From: Tagaea sp.
Lineage (GTDB): Bacteria; Pseudomonadota; Alphaproteobacteria; CACIAM-22H2
DNA: 44,690 nt
Direction: 5' to 3'
NCBI GenBank assembly: GCA_023653245.1
Contig: JAMNXK010000001.1
Location: forward strand, 1 to 44,690
The translations under genes and the position numbers were made by a program. Of this stretch, positions 25,501-34,730 are shown piece after piece (position 1 is the first letter of the stretch; every line of letters starts with the position of its first letter). Below the pieces are notes generated by a model that was not told the origin of the DNA, did not search any database, and saw only the letters and a list, made by a program, of their open reading frames with translations.

Positions 25501-25731
25501 AGCCTCAGCCGGCTCCCGTCGAGGGCGACGAGACGGACTGTCGCGATTGCGTAGAGGAGTGCTTCCGGCTCGTCGTGCCCTGAGGGGAAAGCGGGCTGCG
25601 GAGAACATAACCTTGCCCTATAGATCGGGAAATCCTTTGTCGTCCAGTATGGCGCGGTTTGGCGCTAGCGTTTGCCGGTCGGCTGCGCCATCGACATTCG
25701 CCTGCTGACGATCCGTAGAGGGGAAGAGCAA

Positions 25732-26592
25732 ATGACCGACAGCTTCGATGCATTTCGTCGTGCCGCAGCGAGCGTGGCGTTCGTCATTGCGGTGATTTGC
25801 CATTCGGGTCCGGCTCTCGCCCAAACCGCGCCGCGTGTCGATACGATCGAGCCCGGACAATTGACCGTGCTCTATAGCCCATCGGCACCGCCCACCTCGT
25901 TTATCCAGAACGGCCAGCCGACCGGCATGGCGATCGATCTGGTGACGGAAGCCGCTCGGCGCATCGGCTTGCGCCCCGTCTTTCGTGCCCAGGCCGATCT
26001 GGCAGGCGCAATTCCGGCGGTCAGCAACCGCCAATACGATATTGCCGCGATCGGTCTGATGCGCACACCCGAACGCGAAGCTGTCGTCGATTTCACGAAC
26101 CCGTGGTTCTACGGCTGGTTTCCGCTGGTCGCCGATAAAAGCCGTGCCATAAAAAGCTACCAAGATCTGAACGGCAAAATCGTGGGCGTGGTGCGCGGCA
26201 GCATTCAGGAAAAATACATGCAAGACAACCATCCCAATATCCGCCTGATGGGCTTTCCGACGGAGGTCGCTATGATCGGCTCGGCGAACGCCGGCTCGAT
26301 CGATGCGCTGTTGATGGGCAGCGCGCAGGTCGAGGAAACGCAGCGCCGTTTTCCCAATCTGGAAACCATCGCGCGCACCCCGACGCCCTATCCCAACGCC
26401 TTTCCCGTCCGCAAGGGCAACGCGACGCTGAAGACCGCCTTGAATGACGCCTTGGAAGGCATGATGCGCGACGGGACTTATGTGCGAATCTTCGACAAAT
26501 GGCATCCAGGCAACGCGCTGCCCGATCCGCTCTACCGGGATTTCCCCGTGCTTGGCCAGCAGCGCCAGCCTGGCGTGCCGGGCCCGCGATAG
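25732..26592 (+). CDS. Polar amino acid ABC binding protein (PAAT type)
   Basis: The 286-residue periplasmic protein has a signal peptide ending SGPALAQ and family-3 solute-binding features: FIQNGQPTGMAIDLVTEAA, YDIAAIGLMRTPEREAVVDF and DLNGKIVGVVRGS. ATG 25732 is preceded by AGAGGGGAAGAG. It heads a plus-strand group with a gamma-glutamyltransferase, a second binding protein and a permease. A gamma-glutamyl compound or amino acid is a reasonable ligand class by context only. Confidence 0.88.
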   Translation: MTDSFDAFRRAAASVAFVIAVICHSGPALAQTAPRVDTIEPGQLTVLYSPSAPPTSFIQNGQPTGMAIDLVTEAARRIGLRPVFRAQADLAGAIPAVSNRQYDIAAIGLMRTPEREAVVDFTNPWFYGWFPLVADKSRAIKSYQDLNGKIVGVVRGSIQEKYMQDNHPNIRLMGFPTEVAMIGSANAGSIDALLMGSAQVEETQRRFPNLETIARTPTPYPNAFPVRKGNATLKTALNDALEGMMRDGTYVRIFDKWHPGNALPDPLYRDFPVLGQQRQPGVPGPR

Positions 26593-26629
26593 AGAACCAC
26601 ACAAGCGCACGACCGGCTGAATCAACCGA

Positions 26630-28288
26630 ATGTCCGCAATGGTCGTGTGCCCCGAGCCCTTGGCGGCCAAGATTGGCGGCCGGATCCTGGCGAGCGGCGG
26701 CAATGCGGCCGACGCGGCCGTCGCGGCGGCATTTGCGCAAGGCGTGACCAACCCGTTGATGTGCGGATTGAGCGGCACGGCGATCGCCCTTGTCTCCCGG
26801 CCGGACGGGCACGTGCGCGTGGTCAACGGCGAGTGCGAGATCGGCTCGGGCACCGTACCTAAGTCTTGGATTGCGAAGCGGGCGGGCCGCGCCGAAGCGA
26901 TCGGTCGCTACGTCGTCGGCGGCGACGACAACCAGATCGGACCGAAATCTGCAATGGTTCCGGGCTTCGTTGCAGCTTGCCGGCATCTCCACGAACGTTA
27001 CGGGAGCGGTCGGGTCACGTGGCGCGGCCTCATCGAACCCGCCATCAGGCTCGCAGTAGACGGATTTCTCATCTATCCCTACATCGCCCAAGGCTGGGGT
27101 ACGCGCGACAGCGGCGAGGCTCAGGATCGACCCGGGTATCCGTCCTTGCGCACAAAACTTTCACGCGATCCGGTGGCGCAGCGGACCTATCTAAAAGGCG
27201 GTCGTCGCACCTACGAAGCCGGCGACACCCTCAAGCAACCTGTCTACGGCGCCACGCTCGACCAGCTGGCCCTGGCAGGGCCAGCCGACTTCTACGATGG
27301 CGCGATCGGTCGCGCGATGGCCGAGGATCTGCGGCGGCGCGGCAGCCTCGTCCGCCGTGCCGACATCGCACGCTATCGCGCGCTCGAACAGCGCGCGATC
27401 AATGCAAGATACGGTCGCTTCGAGATCCGCACGACCCCGCCCCCGAGCCCCGGCGTCCAGATACTCGAGATGCTCGGCGTCCTCGAACGCCTCGGATTCG
27501 GGCGCATGCCGTTTGCCGAAGCATGCACTCTCGACATCTTTGCCAACACCATGCGCGCCGGCTTCCTCGACAATCTCGACGTCAAGGCCGTTGCCCTTGC
27601 GGATGCCGGCGCGTTTGCAGCCAGAGTGCTCAAGCCCAAACGTCTCGACGATTGGGCCGCCCGCATCCGTCGCGGCGAACGGATCGACGGAGGAAACGAA
27701 CTGGCGAGCGCCGGCACGACCCATGTCAGCGTAGTCGACGACGAGGGAATGAGCGTCGGCTTGACCCATTCTATCGGTTCGATCGCCGGATCGGGAGCGG
27801 TCACGCCCGAACTCGGCTTCCTTCACAACAATTTCCTCGGGCATTTCGATCCGCGCCCAGGCACCGCAATGTCGATCGTCGCGGGGCGGCGCATCGGTAG
27901 CGGTGCGCCGACGCTGGCGCTGGAAGATGGCGTACTCCGCCTCATCCTCGGCGCGCCCGGGGGCAGCCGCATTATCACCGCGATCCTGCAGGTACTTGTC
28001 CACGCCCTCGACCACGGCATGGATCCACAAAGCGCCGTATCGCAGCCGCGCTTGCATAGCGAGGAGCGGCAATTGGTGCATCTTGAACCTTCTTGGCCCG
28101 CGCGGACGCGCGCGGAACTTGCCGCCTTAGGCAACACGGTCGAATGGAATGCCTATCAGGCGCGCGTTCAGGCGATCTCGATCCGCCAAGATGGCACGTG
28201 CGCGCCCGGCGCCGATCCGCGCGGCGGCGCCGTTTCCAAGCCTTCGCGCGTCAAGAAGCCCCGTTCCCTCGCAAGACAGGAGCCGTGA
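26630..28288 (+). CDS. Gamma-glutamyltransferase family protein
   Basis: This 552-residue N-terminal-nucleophile hydrolase has family features GGNAADAAVAAAFAQGVTNP near the start and the autoprocessing site GTTHVSVVDDEG, where Thr363 would become the catalytic N-terminus. FLHNNFLGHFDPRPG and GAPGGSRIITAILQVL are typical small-subunit motifs. These enzymes cleave gamma-glutamyl bonds of glutathione and related compounds, or acylases of the same fold. There is no signal peptide, unlike periplasmic Ggt. ATG 26630 lacks a good ribosome site; ATG 26639 is an alternative. Its stop abuts the next start. Confidence 0.9.
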   Translation: MSAMVVCPEPLAAKIGGRILASGGNAADAAVAAAFAQGVTNPLMCGLSGTAIALVSRPDGHVRVVNGECEIGSGTVPKSWIAKRAGRAEAIGRYVVGGDDNQIGPKSAMVPGFVAACRHLHERYGSGRVTWRGLIEPAIRLAVDGFLIYPYIAQGWGTRDSGEAQDRPGYPSLRTKLSRDPVAQRTYLKGGRRTYEAGDTLKQPVYGATLDQLALAGPADFYDGAIGRAMAEDLRRRGSLVRRADIARYRALEQRAINARYGRFEIRTTPPPSPGVQILEMLGVLERLGFGRMPFAEACTLDIFANTMRAGFLDNLDVKAVALADAGAFAARVLKPKRLDDWAARIRRGERIDGGNELASAGTTHVSVVDDEGMSVGLTHSIGSIAGSGAVTPELGFLHNNFLGHFDPRPGTAMSIVAGRRIGSGAPTLALEDGVLRLILGAPGGSRIITAILQVLVHALDHGMDPQSAVSQPRLHSEERQLVHLEPSWPARTRAELAALGNTVEWNAYQARVQAISIRQDGTCAPGADPRGGAVSKPSRVKKPRSLARQEP

Positions 28289-29270
28289 ATGTCCAACGTC
28301 CCCGTCAATATGGTCATGCGCCATTACGACCACTTCGCCGCACTCATGCTCGGCGATACGCCCACACCCGGATTCGCGTTGAAGATCGACCGGCATGCGC
28401 CCCTGACCTTGGAACTCAACGAAAAAATCGACGTGGCCGAGGTCTCGTTCAATCGCTATGTCGTCGCGCGCGCGCGGCGACGACAGCGTCGTCGGGGTTC
28501 CGGCTTTCATCCTGCGCGGCTTCAGGCATCGCAATTTTTTCGTCGCCGTCGACAGCAATCTGACCAAACTCGCCGATTTGGCGGGCAAGCGCCTCGGTAC
28601 CAATTCGTGGCCGGACACCGGTACGATGTGGGCGCGTGCCGCCATGCGCGATGCGGGCGTGGATGTCGGCGACGTACACTGGACGATCGGCACGCTCGAC
28701 GCCAATACCCCCAACAAACCGCCCTCGCCCAACGACGCAAAGCCGCCCAGCGACGCGCGGTTCCTCACCGGTTCGGAAAATCTGCTCGACGAGCTTCGCG
28801 CCGGCCGGCTCGACGCGATCACCACCGCATTTGCGCCCGAATCCGTGTTTGCCAAAGATGGCTGGTTGCGCCGCCTTGTGCCCGACTATCGCGCCGCCGA
28901 GGCCGAGTATCGTCGCCGCACCGGCATCTATCCAGGCTTCCATATCGTCGCGGTTCGGCGGGAGTTCGCCCTTCGCCATCCGCTCGTCGTCCCGGTCGTC
29001 TACGGCGCGTTGCGCCAGGCGTTCGACGTATGGACCCTCAAGGCCAAACGCTTTGCCGAAGCCACACCCTGGGCGATGGCGGAATTCGAGACCCTATGTC
29101 GCGACTTCCCCGACGACACGCCGCCCTTCGGCATGGAATCGGCTGCCCACCGCAAGATGGTCGCGGCCTTGTGCCACGAGCAACATGCGCAAGGTTTGGT
29201 GCCACAGGCCGCCGATCCGGCAAAATTGTTCGCCGATTTCGAGTCGATTTTCGCGTCGGCCAGAACCTGA
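28289..29270 (+). pseudogene. ABC binding protein (4,5-dihydroxyphthalate decarboxylase-like), frameshifted
   Basis: The first 55-60 codons from ATG 28289 (MRHYDHFAALMLGD, VAEVSFNRYVVAR) continue in another frame as GDDSVVGVPAFILRGFRHRN and so on to the stop at 29270. The break lies in a (CG)6 dinucleotide run at 28465-28476; insertion of one CG unit would restore an open frame. The rebuilt protein of about 327 residues resembles binding-protein-like members annotated as 4,5-dihydroxyphthalate decarboxylase, and lacks a signal peptide. A sequencing error or slipped-strand switching is possible. Leader CAAGACAGGAGC precedes the start and is repeated before the permease. Confidence 0.75.
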
Positions 29271-29298
29271 CGCGCCATTCCAAGACAGGAGCGCGCCC

Positions 29299-30054
29299 GT
29301 GCTGGAACGACTGGAGCGTCTGCGCAAGACCTTCTTCGATCTCGACCAGATTGCGGCGGTCCTGCCCGATCTGATTCTGATCGGGGTCCCCAATACGATC
29401 GTGCTTTCGCTGTTGGCCGTGGCGATGGGGCTCAGCTTGGGGCTGGTCGTCGCATTGCTGCTGGTAAGCCAGAATGCGGCGTTGCGCGCGCCCGCACGCG
29501 CGTTCGTGGACGTTTTTCGCGGACTGCCCGCTATTCTCACGATCTACTTGATCGGCCAAGGTCTGCCGATCGCGGGCATCCGGCCGTTCGGCTCAAACTC
29601 CTACGCGTATGCCGCACTCGCCCTTGGACTGATCGAGGCGGCCTACATGAGCGAGATTTTCCGCGGCGGCATCCAAAGCGTCGGCCGGGGGCAAATGGAA
29701 GCGGCGCGCTCGTTGGGGCTAAGTTATCTGCAGGCGATGTGCCTGATCGTCGTCCCGCAAGGCGTGCGCCGGGTGCTGCCCGCGCTGACCGGCCAGTTCA
29801 TCCACGTCATCAAGAGTTCGGCACTGGTATATCTGTTGGGATTGCTCCCCGAGCAGCGCGAGATTTTCTCGATCGCATCCGACGAATCGCATATTCGCGC
29901 CACCTTGTCGCCGCTGGTCGCGGGCGGCTTTGCGTATCTCGCACTCACGATCCCGCTGACCTATGCGGTTAACGCGTTCGAAAGACGATGGAATGTCGGC
30001 GAACATGGAACCGAGGCTGCCCGGCGCAACCAGGCGGCGGGTGTTCCAGCCTAA
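29299..30054 (+). CDS. Amino acid ABC permease (HisM/GlnP family)
   Basis: The 251-residue inner-membrane permease has about five helices. It shows FRGLPAILTIYLIGQGLP (typical FRGTP region) and the EAA loop GQMEAARSLGLSYLQAM. The start is GTG 29299 with GACAGGAG upstream. No ATPase gene follows, so it must borrow one, or the system is incomplete. It is the last plus-strand gene before the convergent lysR, which ends 7 bp away. Confidence 0.88.
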   Translation: MLERLERLRKTFFDLDQIAAVLPDLILIGVPNTIVLSLLAVAMGLSLGLVVALLLVSQNAALRAPARAFVDVFRGLPAILTIYLIGQGLPIAGIRPFGSNSYAYAALALGLIEAAYMSEIFRGGIQSVGRGQMEAARSLGLSYLQAMCLIVVPQGVRRVLPALTGQFIHVIKSSALVYLLGLLPEQREIFSIASDESHIRATLSPLVAGGFAYLALTIPLTYAVNAFERRWNVGEHGTEAARRNQAAGVPA

Positions 30055-30061
30055 CGCCTAC

Positions 30062-30958
30062 TCATCGCGCGCCGCGCTTGCGCACGAACTCGGCAAAATG
30101 GGCGAGGAACGCCTGTCCGATTTGGGACAATGCGCGGCCGGCAGGACGAATAGACTCGAGGGCGATGGGCACGCCCGGCGAGAACGGCCGCACCGCGACG
30201 TTCGGGAAAACGAATTCCCCGCCCGAAAACGGATCGACCAGTGCTACGCCCGCTCCGGCGTTGACCATCGCCCATGCGTTGACGATGAGACCGACCTCGA
30301 TCTTCGGATCGGCATTGATCCGGGCTTCGGCAAAAATCGAATTGATGATCGGCGCCAAACCTTGGGTGCTGAGATAGGAAATCAGCGGGTGCTTCGCTAC
30401 TTCCATCGCGGTCACCTTCTTGAGCCGATCGAGCGCATGGCCGCGCGGCATGATGCAAATCAGATCGCGCCGGTCGACCTCCTCGCGCACGATCCCCGGC
30501 ACGTCGCTGGTGAGGAACCCGAAGCCCAGATCCACCGCCCGACTTTGGACAAGTTCCATAACCTCGCGCCGCGAGCGCATCTGGAAGCGGATGCGCACTT
30601 CCTGGCGCGCGGCGACAAAGCTGCCGATCGCGGCGGGAACCAGTTCCATGCCGACCGCAGGGATTGCGACGATGTTCAAAGCGCCACTGCGCGCTTGGTT
30701 CAGATTGACCACCGTCCGGCGAACGCCCTCGACGCGATCGAAGACCTGCTCGATCTGGCCGAACAGGGCTTGAGCTTCGAAGGTCGGGATCAGCCGCCCC
30801 TTGACGCGCTCGAAAAGCTTGAGGCGCAGCTTGTCTTCCGTATGCCGCAGTACGCCGGTCACAGAGGGCTGGGAAATGCTCAGCGCGCGCGCGGCCCCCG
30901 TGACGGTGCCCGACACCATAATCGCGTGGAAGATCTCCATCTGGCGCAGGCTCATCAT
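30062..30958 (-). CDS. LysR-family transcriptional regulator
   Basis: The 298-residue regulator has an N-terminal HTH (MSLRQMEIFHAIMVSGTVTG then ARALSISQPSVTGVLR) and a periplasmic-binding-like effector domain. Tandem ATGs at 30958 and 30955 are alternative starts. It lies 11 bp after dppF at the end of the minus-strand peptide operon and converges on the amino acid permease. It likely controls the operon it belongs to, or the facing one; the effector is unknown. Confidence 0.92.
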   Translation of the reverse strand: MMSLRQMEIFHAIMVSGTVTGAARALSISQPSVTGVLRHTEDKLRLKLFERVKGRLIPTFEAQALFGQIEQVFDRVEGVRRTVVNLNQARSGALNIVAIPAVGMELVPAAIGSFVAARQEVRIRFQMRSRREVMELVQSRAVDLGFGFLTSDVPGIVREEVDRRDLICIMPRGHALDRLKKVTAMEVAKHPLISYLSTQGLAPIINSIFAEARINADPKIEVGLIVNAWAMVNAGAGVALVDPFSGGEFVFPNVAVRPFSPGVPIALESIRPAGRALSQIGQAFLAHFAEFVRKRGAR

Positions 30959-30969
30959 GCCGCACCAGC

Positions 30970-31959
30970 TTATCCCAACGTCGCGTGATGGCAACTCGCC
31001 CGATGCGCGCCGTCCATGTCGCGCAAGACGGGTTCGAGCGAGTGGCACAGGCCGCTGGCGATCGGGCAGCGGCTTGCGTAGGCGCAGCCTTTGGGAAGGT
31101 CGATAGGGCTCGGCGGGTCGCCGTTGAGCGCCACAGGAGCGCGTTTGGCCCTCGGATCGGGGTTCGGGATGGCGGCAAGAAGACTGCGCGTGTACGGGTG
31201 GGCTGGCGCTTCGAAAATGCGGTCGACCGGGCCGACTTCCACCAGTTTTCCGAGATACATCACGCCGACCTGGTCGCACATGTGCCGGATCACCGACAGG
31301 TCGTGCGACACGAACAGGTAGGTGAGTCCGCGCGAGGCGCGCAAGTCCGCCAGTAGGTTCAGGATCTGCGCGCGAACCGACACGTCGAGTGCGGATACGG
31401 GCTCGTCGAGCACGAGAAAACTCGGCCGCGAAATCAGGGCGCGCGCGATCGCTACGCGTTGGCGCTGGCCGCCGGAAAACTCATGCGCGAAACGCCGCCC
31501 CGCATCGGCGGGCAATCCCACGGCCGCAAGGCTGTCGTCCACCCGCGCGCGGATTTCCTGCGCCGAGACCGGAACGAGCGCACGCAACGACTCGGCCAGG
31601 ATGGTGCCGATGCGGAGGCGCGGGTTGAGTGAGGATTGCGGGTCTTGGAAGACGATCTGCATTTGCGCGCGCAGGGGCCGCAATTCGGCCTCCGACATAC
31701 GCGCGATATCGACGGCCGCGCCGCTGCCCTCGGGGGCAAACAGAATTTGTCCCGACGCGGCATCCTGCAGGCATAAAATCGCGCGCGACAGCGAACTCTT
31801 GCCGCAGCCGCTTTCGCCAACCAGCCCGAACGTGCCGCCGACTTGGATTTGCAGGCTTACGCCGCCGACCGCCTCGACACATCCGACCGTGCGGCGAAAC
31901 ACACCGCCCCGAACCGGATAGCGAACGTGCAGATTCTCGACGCGAATTCGATATGTCAC
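30970..31959 (-). CDS. dppF: Dipeptide/oligopeptide ABC ATPase, DppF type
   Basis: The 329-residue ATPase has Walker A GESGCGKS (residues 48-55), signature FSGGQRQRVAIARAL and Walker B FLVLDEPVSALD. The C-terminal oligopeptide/dipeptide domain has the Cys cluster GCAYASRCPIASGLC, which usually holds an Fe-S cluster. Start GTG 31959 overlaps the dppD stop (GTGA). It pairs with DppD to energise DppB/DppC. Confidence 0.93.
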   Translation of the reverse strand: MTYRIRVENLHVRYPVRGGVFRRTVGCVEAVGGVSLQIQVGGTFGLVGESGCGKSSLSRAILCLQDAASGQILFAPEGSGAAVDIARMSEAELRPLRAQMQIVFQDPQSSLNPRLRIGTILAESLRALVPVSAQEIRARVDDSLAAVGLPADAGRRFAHEFSGGQRQRVAIARALISRPSFLVLDEPVSALDVSVRAQILNLLADLRASRGLTYLFVSHDLSVIRHMCDQVGVMYLGKLVEVGPVDRIFEAPAHPYTRSLLAAIPNPDPRAKRAPVALNGDPPSPIDLPKGCAYASRCPIASGLCHSLEPVLRDMDGAHRASCHHATLG

Positions 31960-32978
31960 GCGACCGCGCCCTTTTCGGGGGCATGAAGAAAACACGCCAC
32001 TCGGTGGCCAGGTGCAATTTCCACGGATGCCGGCCGCTGGCGCCGACAGACCGGCATCGCCTGGGCACAGCGGTCGGCAAACGTGCAGCCCGCAACGGGC
32101 GCAAAAAGATCGGGAACCCCGCCCGGGATCGCCACCAACGACCGGCGTTTGCCCGTCATCGCGGGCAAAGCACGCAGCAGACCCTGCGTATAGGGGTGCG
32201 CCGGCGCGGCGAACAATGCCTCGACCGGTGCCGCTTCGGCGATTTCGCCCCGGTACATGACGATCACGTCGTGCGCATTCTCGGCCACCACGCCCAGATC
32301 GTGCGTGACGATCAGCGTGGCGAGCCCGAAGCGCGAGCCAAGGTCGCGCAGCTGCGCCAATATCTGCGCCTGCACCGTTACGTCGAGCGCCGTCGTGGGC
32401 TCGTCGGCGATCAGTACGCGAGGCGCGCAGGCCAGCGCCATTGCGATCATCACGCGCTGGCGCATCCCCCCGGACAGCTGGAACGGAAATTCGTGCGCAC
32501 GCCGCTCGGGATCGGGAATCCGCACTTCGTGCAGCATCGTCACCGCCCGCGCCCACGCTGCCTTGTGCGACAGGCCTAGATGCGCGCGGATCGTCTCGGC
32601 TATCTGTTCGCCCACCGGGTAGACCGGATCGAGAGCGGACATCGGGTCTTGGAACACCATGGCGAGGTGTCGACCGCGCAAAGCGCGCATCCGCGCGCCC
32701 AGCGGATCGAGACCGGTGATTTCGACGTCGCCGTCCGGCCCGCGCAGTACGATGCTGCCGCCTGTCGCGCGCAGCGGCGGCGTCAGCAGGTTCATGGCCG
32801 CGAAAGCCGTGACCGACTTTCCGCAGCCGCTTTCGCCCACCAGTGCCAGCGTGCGTTGCGCGTGCAGGTCGAGGTGGATGCCAGAGACGACTCGCGCCCG
32901 GCGCCCGCCTTTGCCGCGCAATTCGATTTCGAGGTTTCGGATCGACAGGATTGGCGCGCCGCCGGAAACCGGGATCAT
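31956..32978 (-). CDS. dppD: Dipeptide/oligopeptide ABC ATPase, DppD type
   Basis: The 340-residue ATPase has Walker A GESGCGKS (48-55), signature QLSGGMRQRVMIAMAL, Walker B VLIADEPTTALD and a C-terminal Cys cluster (GCTFADRCAQAMPVC). ATG 32978 overlaps the dppC stop by 4 bp (ATGA), indicating translational coupling. The longer open frame upstream lies inside dppC and is not used. Confidence 0.94.
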   Translation of the reverse strand: MIPVSGGAPILSIRNLEIELRGKGGRRARVVSGIHLDLHAQRTLALVGESGCGKSVTAFAAMNLLTPPLRATGGSIVLRGPDGDVEITGLDPLGARMRALRGRHLAMVFQDPMSALDPVYPVGEQIAETIRAHLGLSHKAAWARAVTMLHEVRIPDPERRAHEFPFQLSGGMRQRVMIAMALACAPRVLIADEPTTALDVTVQAQILAQLRDLGSRFGLATLIVTHDLGVVAENAHDVIVMYRGEIAEAAPVEALFAAPAHPYTQGLLRALPAMTGKRRSLVAIPGGVPDLFAPVAGCTFADRCAQAMPVCRRQRPASVEIAPGHRVACFLHAPEKGAVA

Positions 32979-33805
32979 TTGAAGATGCCCTGAAGGCGGG
33001 GATCCAAGCGGTCTCGCAACCAATCGCCCAAAAAATTGTAGCCGATCACCGTGATCATGATTGCAAGCCCGGGGAATGTCGTCAGCCACCACGCAATGTT
33101 CAGATCGTTGCGCCCTTCTTGCAGCATGCCGCCCCACGATGGCACCTCGGGAGGTGCGCCGAGGCCGAGGAACGAAAGCCCGGCTTCCATCAAAATCGCG
33201 TAGGCGAGCTCGAGAGTCGCGACCACCATCAGCGGCCCCGCCATGTTCGGAAGGACATGGACGGTCAACGTCCGGAACCGTGAAATTCCGGCCGCGCGAC
33301 AGACGAGCACATATTCTTTTTCACGAATCTCGAGCGACAGCGAATAGGCGATACGCGCGAACTGGGCCCAGCGAACGAGGGCGAACGCCACGATCAGATT
33401 GAACAGGCTGGCGCCAAGCACGCTCATCAGCACCAGCGCCAACAGCACAAACGGAATCGACAGCACGATGTCGGTCGCCACCAGCACGGCCGATTCGGCC
33501 GCACGGCCGTAAAATCCCGCCAGCAGTCCCAGCGGCACGCCGACGCACGCCGAGATCGCCACCGCGCCGAACGCGACGATCAACGAAACGCGGCTGCCGT
33601 AGACCACGCGACTCAGCACGTCGTGCCCCAGCCGATCGGTCCCCATGTAATGGAGAAGCCCGTCGTCGCCAGGCGCCAGCGGGGCGGCAAGACCGTTCAG
33701 AATATCCTGTTCGTTGGGATCGTACGGCGACAGCCACGGCGCCAGCAATGCGGCCGCCAAGACCAATCCCAATATCGCAAATCCAGCGATCCCTTTTGCC
33801 GACAT
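32975..33805 (-). CDS. dppC: Dipeptide ABC permease, DppC type
   Basis: The 276-residue permease has the N-terminal DppC domain (LAPWLSPYDPNEQD, MGTDRLGHDVLSRVVYG) and an EAA region (EYVLVCRAAGISRFRTLTV). It forms the inner-membrane channel with DppB. It starts 7 bp after the dppB stop. Confidence 0.94.
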   Translation of the reverse strand: MSAKGIAGFAILGLVLAAALLAPWLSPYDPNEQDILNGLAAPLAPGDDGLLHYMGTDRLGHDVLSRVVYGSRVSLIVAFGAVAISACVGVPLGLLAGFYGRAAESAVLVATDIVLSIPFVLLALVLMSVLGASLFNLIVAFALVRWAQFARIAYSLSLEIREKEYVLVCRAAGISRFRTLTVHVLPNMAGPLMVVATLELAYAILMEAGLSFLGLGAPPEVPSWGGMLQEGRNDLNIAWWLTTFPGLAIMITVIGYNFLGDWLRDRLDPRLQGIFK

Positions 33806-33812
33806 TTCGCCC

Positions 33813-34730
33813 TCAACTCAGCCGGATCTGCGGATTGAGCTGCGCCGCGATCAGATCGACCGCGAGATTGACCAGGCAAAAGGTCGTCGTGACGACCAGT
33901 GCCACGGCCTGCACCAGGGGAAAGTCGCGCGCGTAGACCGCGTTCACCGCCAGCCGCCCCACCCCGGGCCACGAGAACACGGTCTCCACCAGGACGGCAC
34001 CGCCCAGCAGTGTGCCGAGCTGCAATCCGACCAGCGCCACGATGGGCACGGCGGCATTGCGCAACGCGTGCTTGAACAGCACTGCGCGCTCCGACATGCC
34101 TTTGGCGCGCACCGTACGGATGTAATCCTGCCCCAGCACGTCGAGCATCGACGAACGTGTGATGCGCATGATGCGCGCCATTGCGTTGAGCCCGAGCGTG
34201 ACGGTCGGCAAAATCAGCGCAAGCCAACCTTCGGCCCCCATTGAGGGCAGCCAGCGCAGTCTTGCGCTGAACAGCAGGATCAGCAGCAAGCCCGACCAAT
34301 AGACCGGCATTGCCTGCCCGATCACGCCCAAGCCACTGGCGAGCGTATCGATCCACGTGTCGCGCCGCAATGCGGCCAGCACGCCCAACGGCACTGCGAC
34401 CAGCAGGCCGAAACCCAAAGCGCTCGCCGCCAGCAGCAACGTCGATGGCAAGGCCTCAAGGACGATTCGCAAGGCCGGTTGATTGTAGCGCCACGACATT
34501 CCCAGATCGCCCGTCGCCGCATCGAGAATGAAGGTCGCAAATTGCTCGCCCAACGGCCGATCGAGGCCGAGATCGCGCAGCAGCTCAAGGCGCGCCATTT
34601 CGCTGGCGTCGGCGGGCAAAAGAAAGAAGGTCGGATCGCCGATTTGGGTCTTGAGCGCGAACAGCACCACCATCACGCCCAGAATCGTGACGAACAGCAT
34701 CAGAAGCCGCCGGATCGTATAGGCGATCAT
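33813..34730 (-). CDS. dppB: Dipeptide ABC permease, DppB type
   Basis: The 305-residue permease opens MIAYTIRRLLMLFVTILGV and has the conserved QDYIRTVRAKGMSERAVLFK EAA-like loop and VETVFSWPGVGRL near the C-terminus. ATG 34730 overlaps the M20 stop (ATGA). It pairs with DppC. Confidence 0.94.
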   Translation of the reverse strand: MIAYTIRRLLMLFVTILGVMVVLFALKTQIGDPTFFLLPADASEMARLELLRDLGLDRPLGEQFATFILDAATGDLGMSWRYNQPALRIVLEALPSTLLLAASALGFGLLVAVPLGVLAALRRDTWIDTLASGLGVIGQAMPVYWSGLLLILLFSARLRWLPSMGAEGWLALILPTVTLGLNAMARIMRITRSSMLDVLGQDYIRTVRAKGMSERAVLFKHALRNAAVPIVALVGLQLGTLLGGAVLVETVFSWPGVGRLAVNAVYARDFPLVQAVALVVTTTFCLVNLAVDLIAAQLNPQIRLS

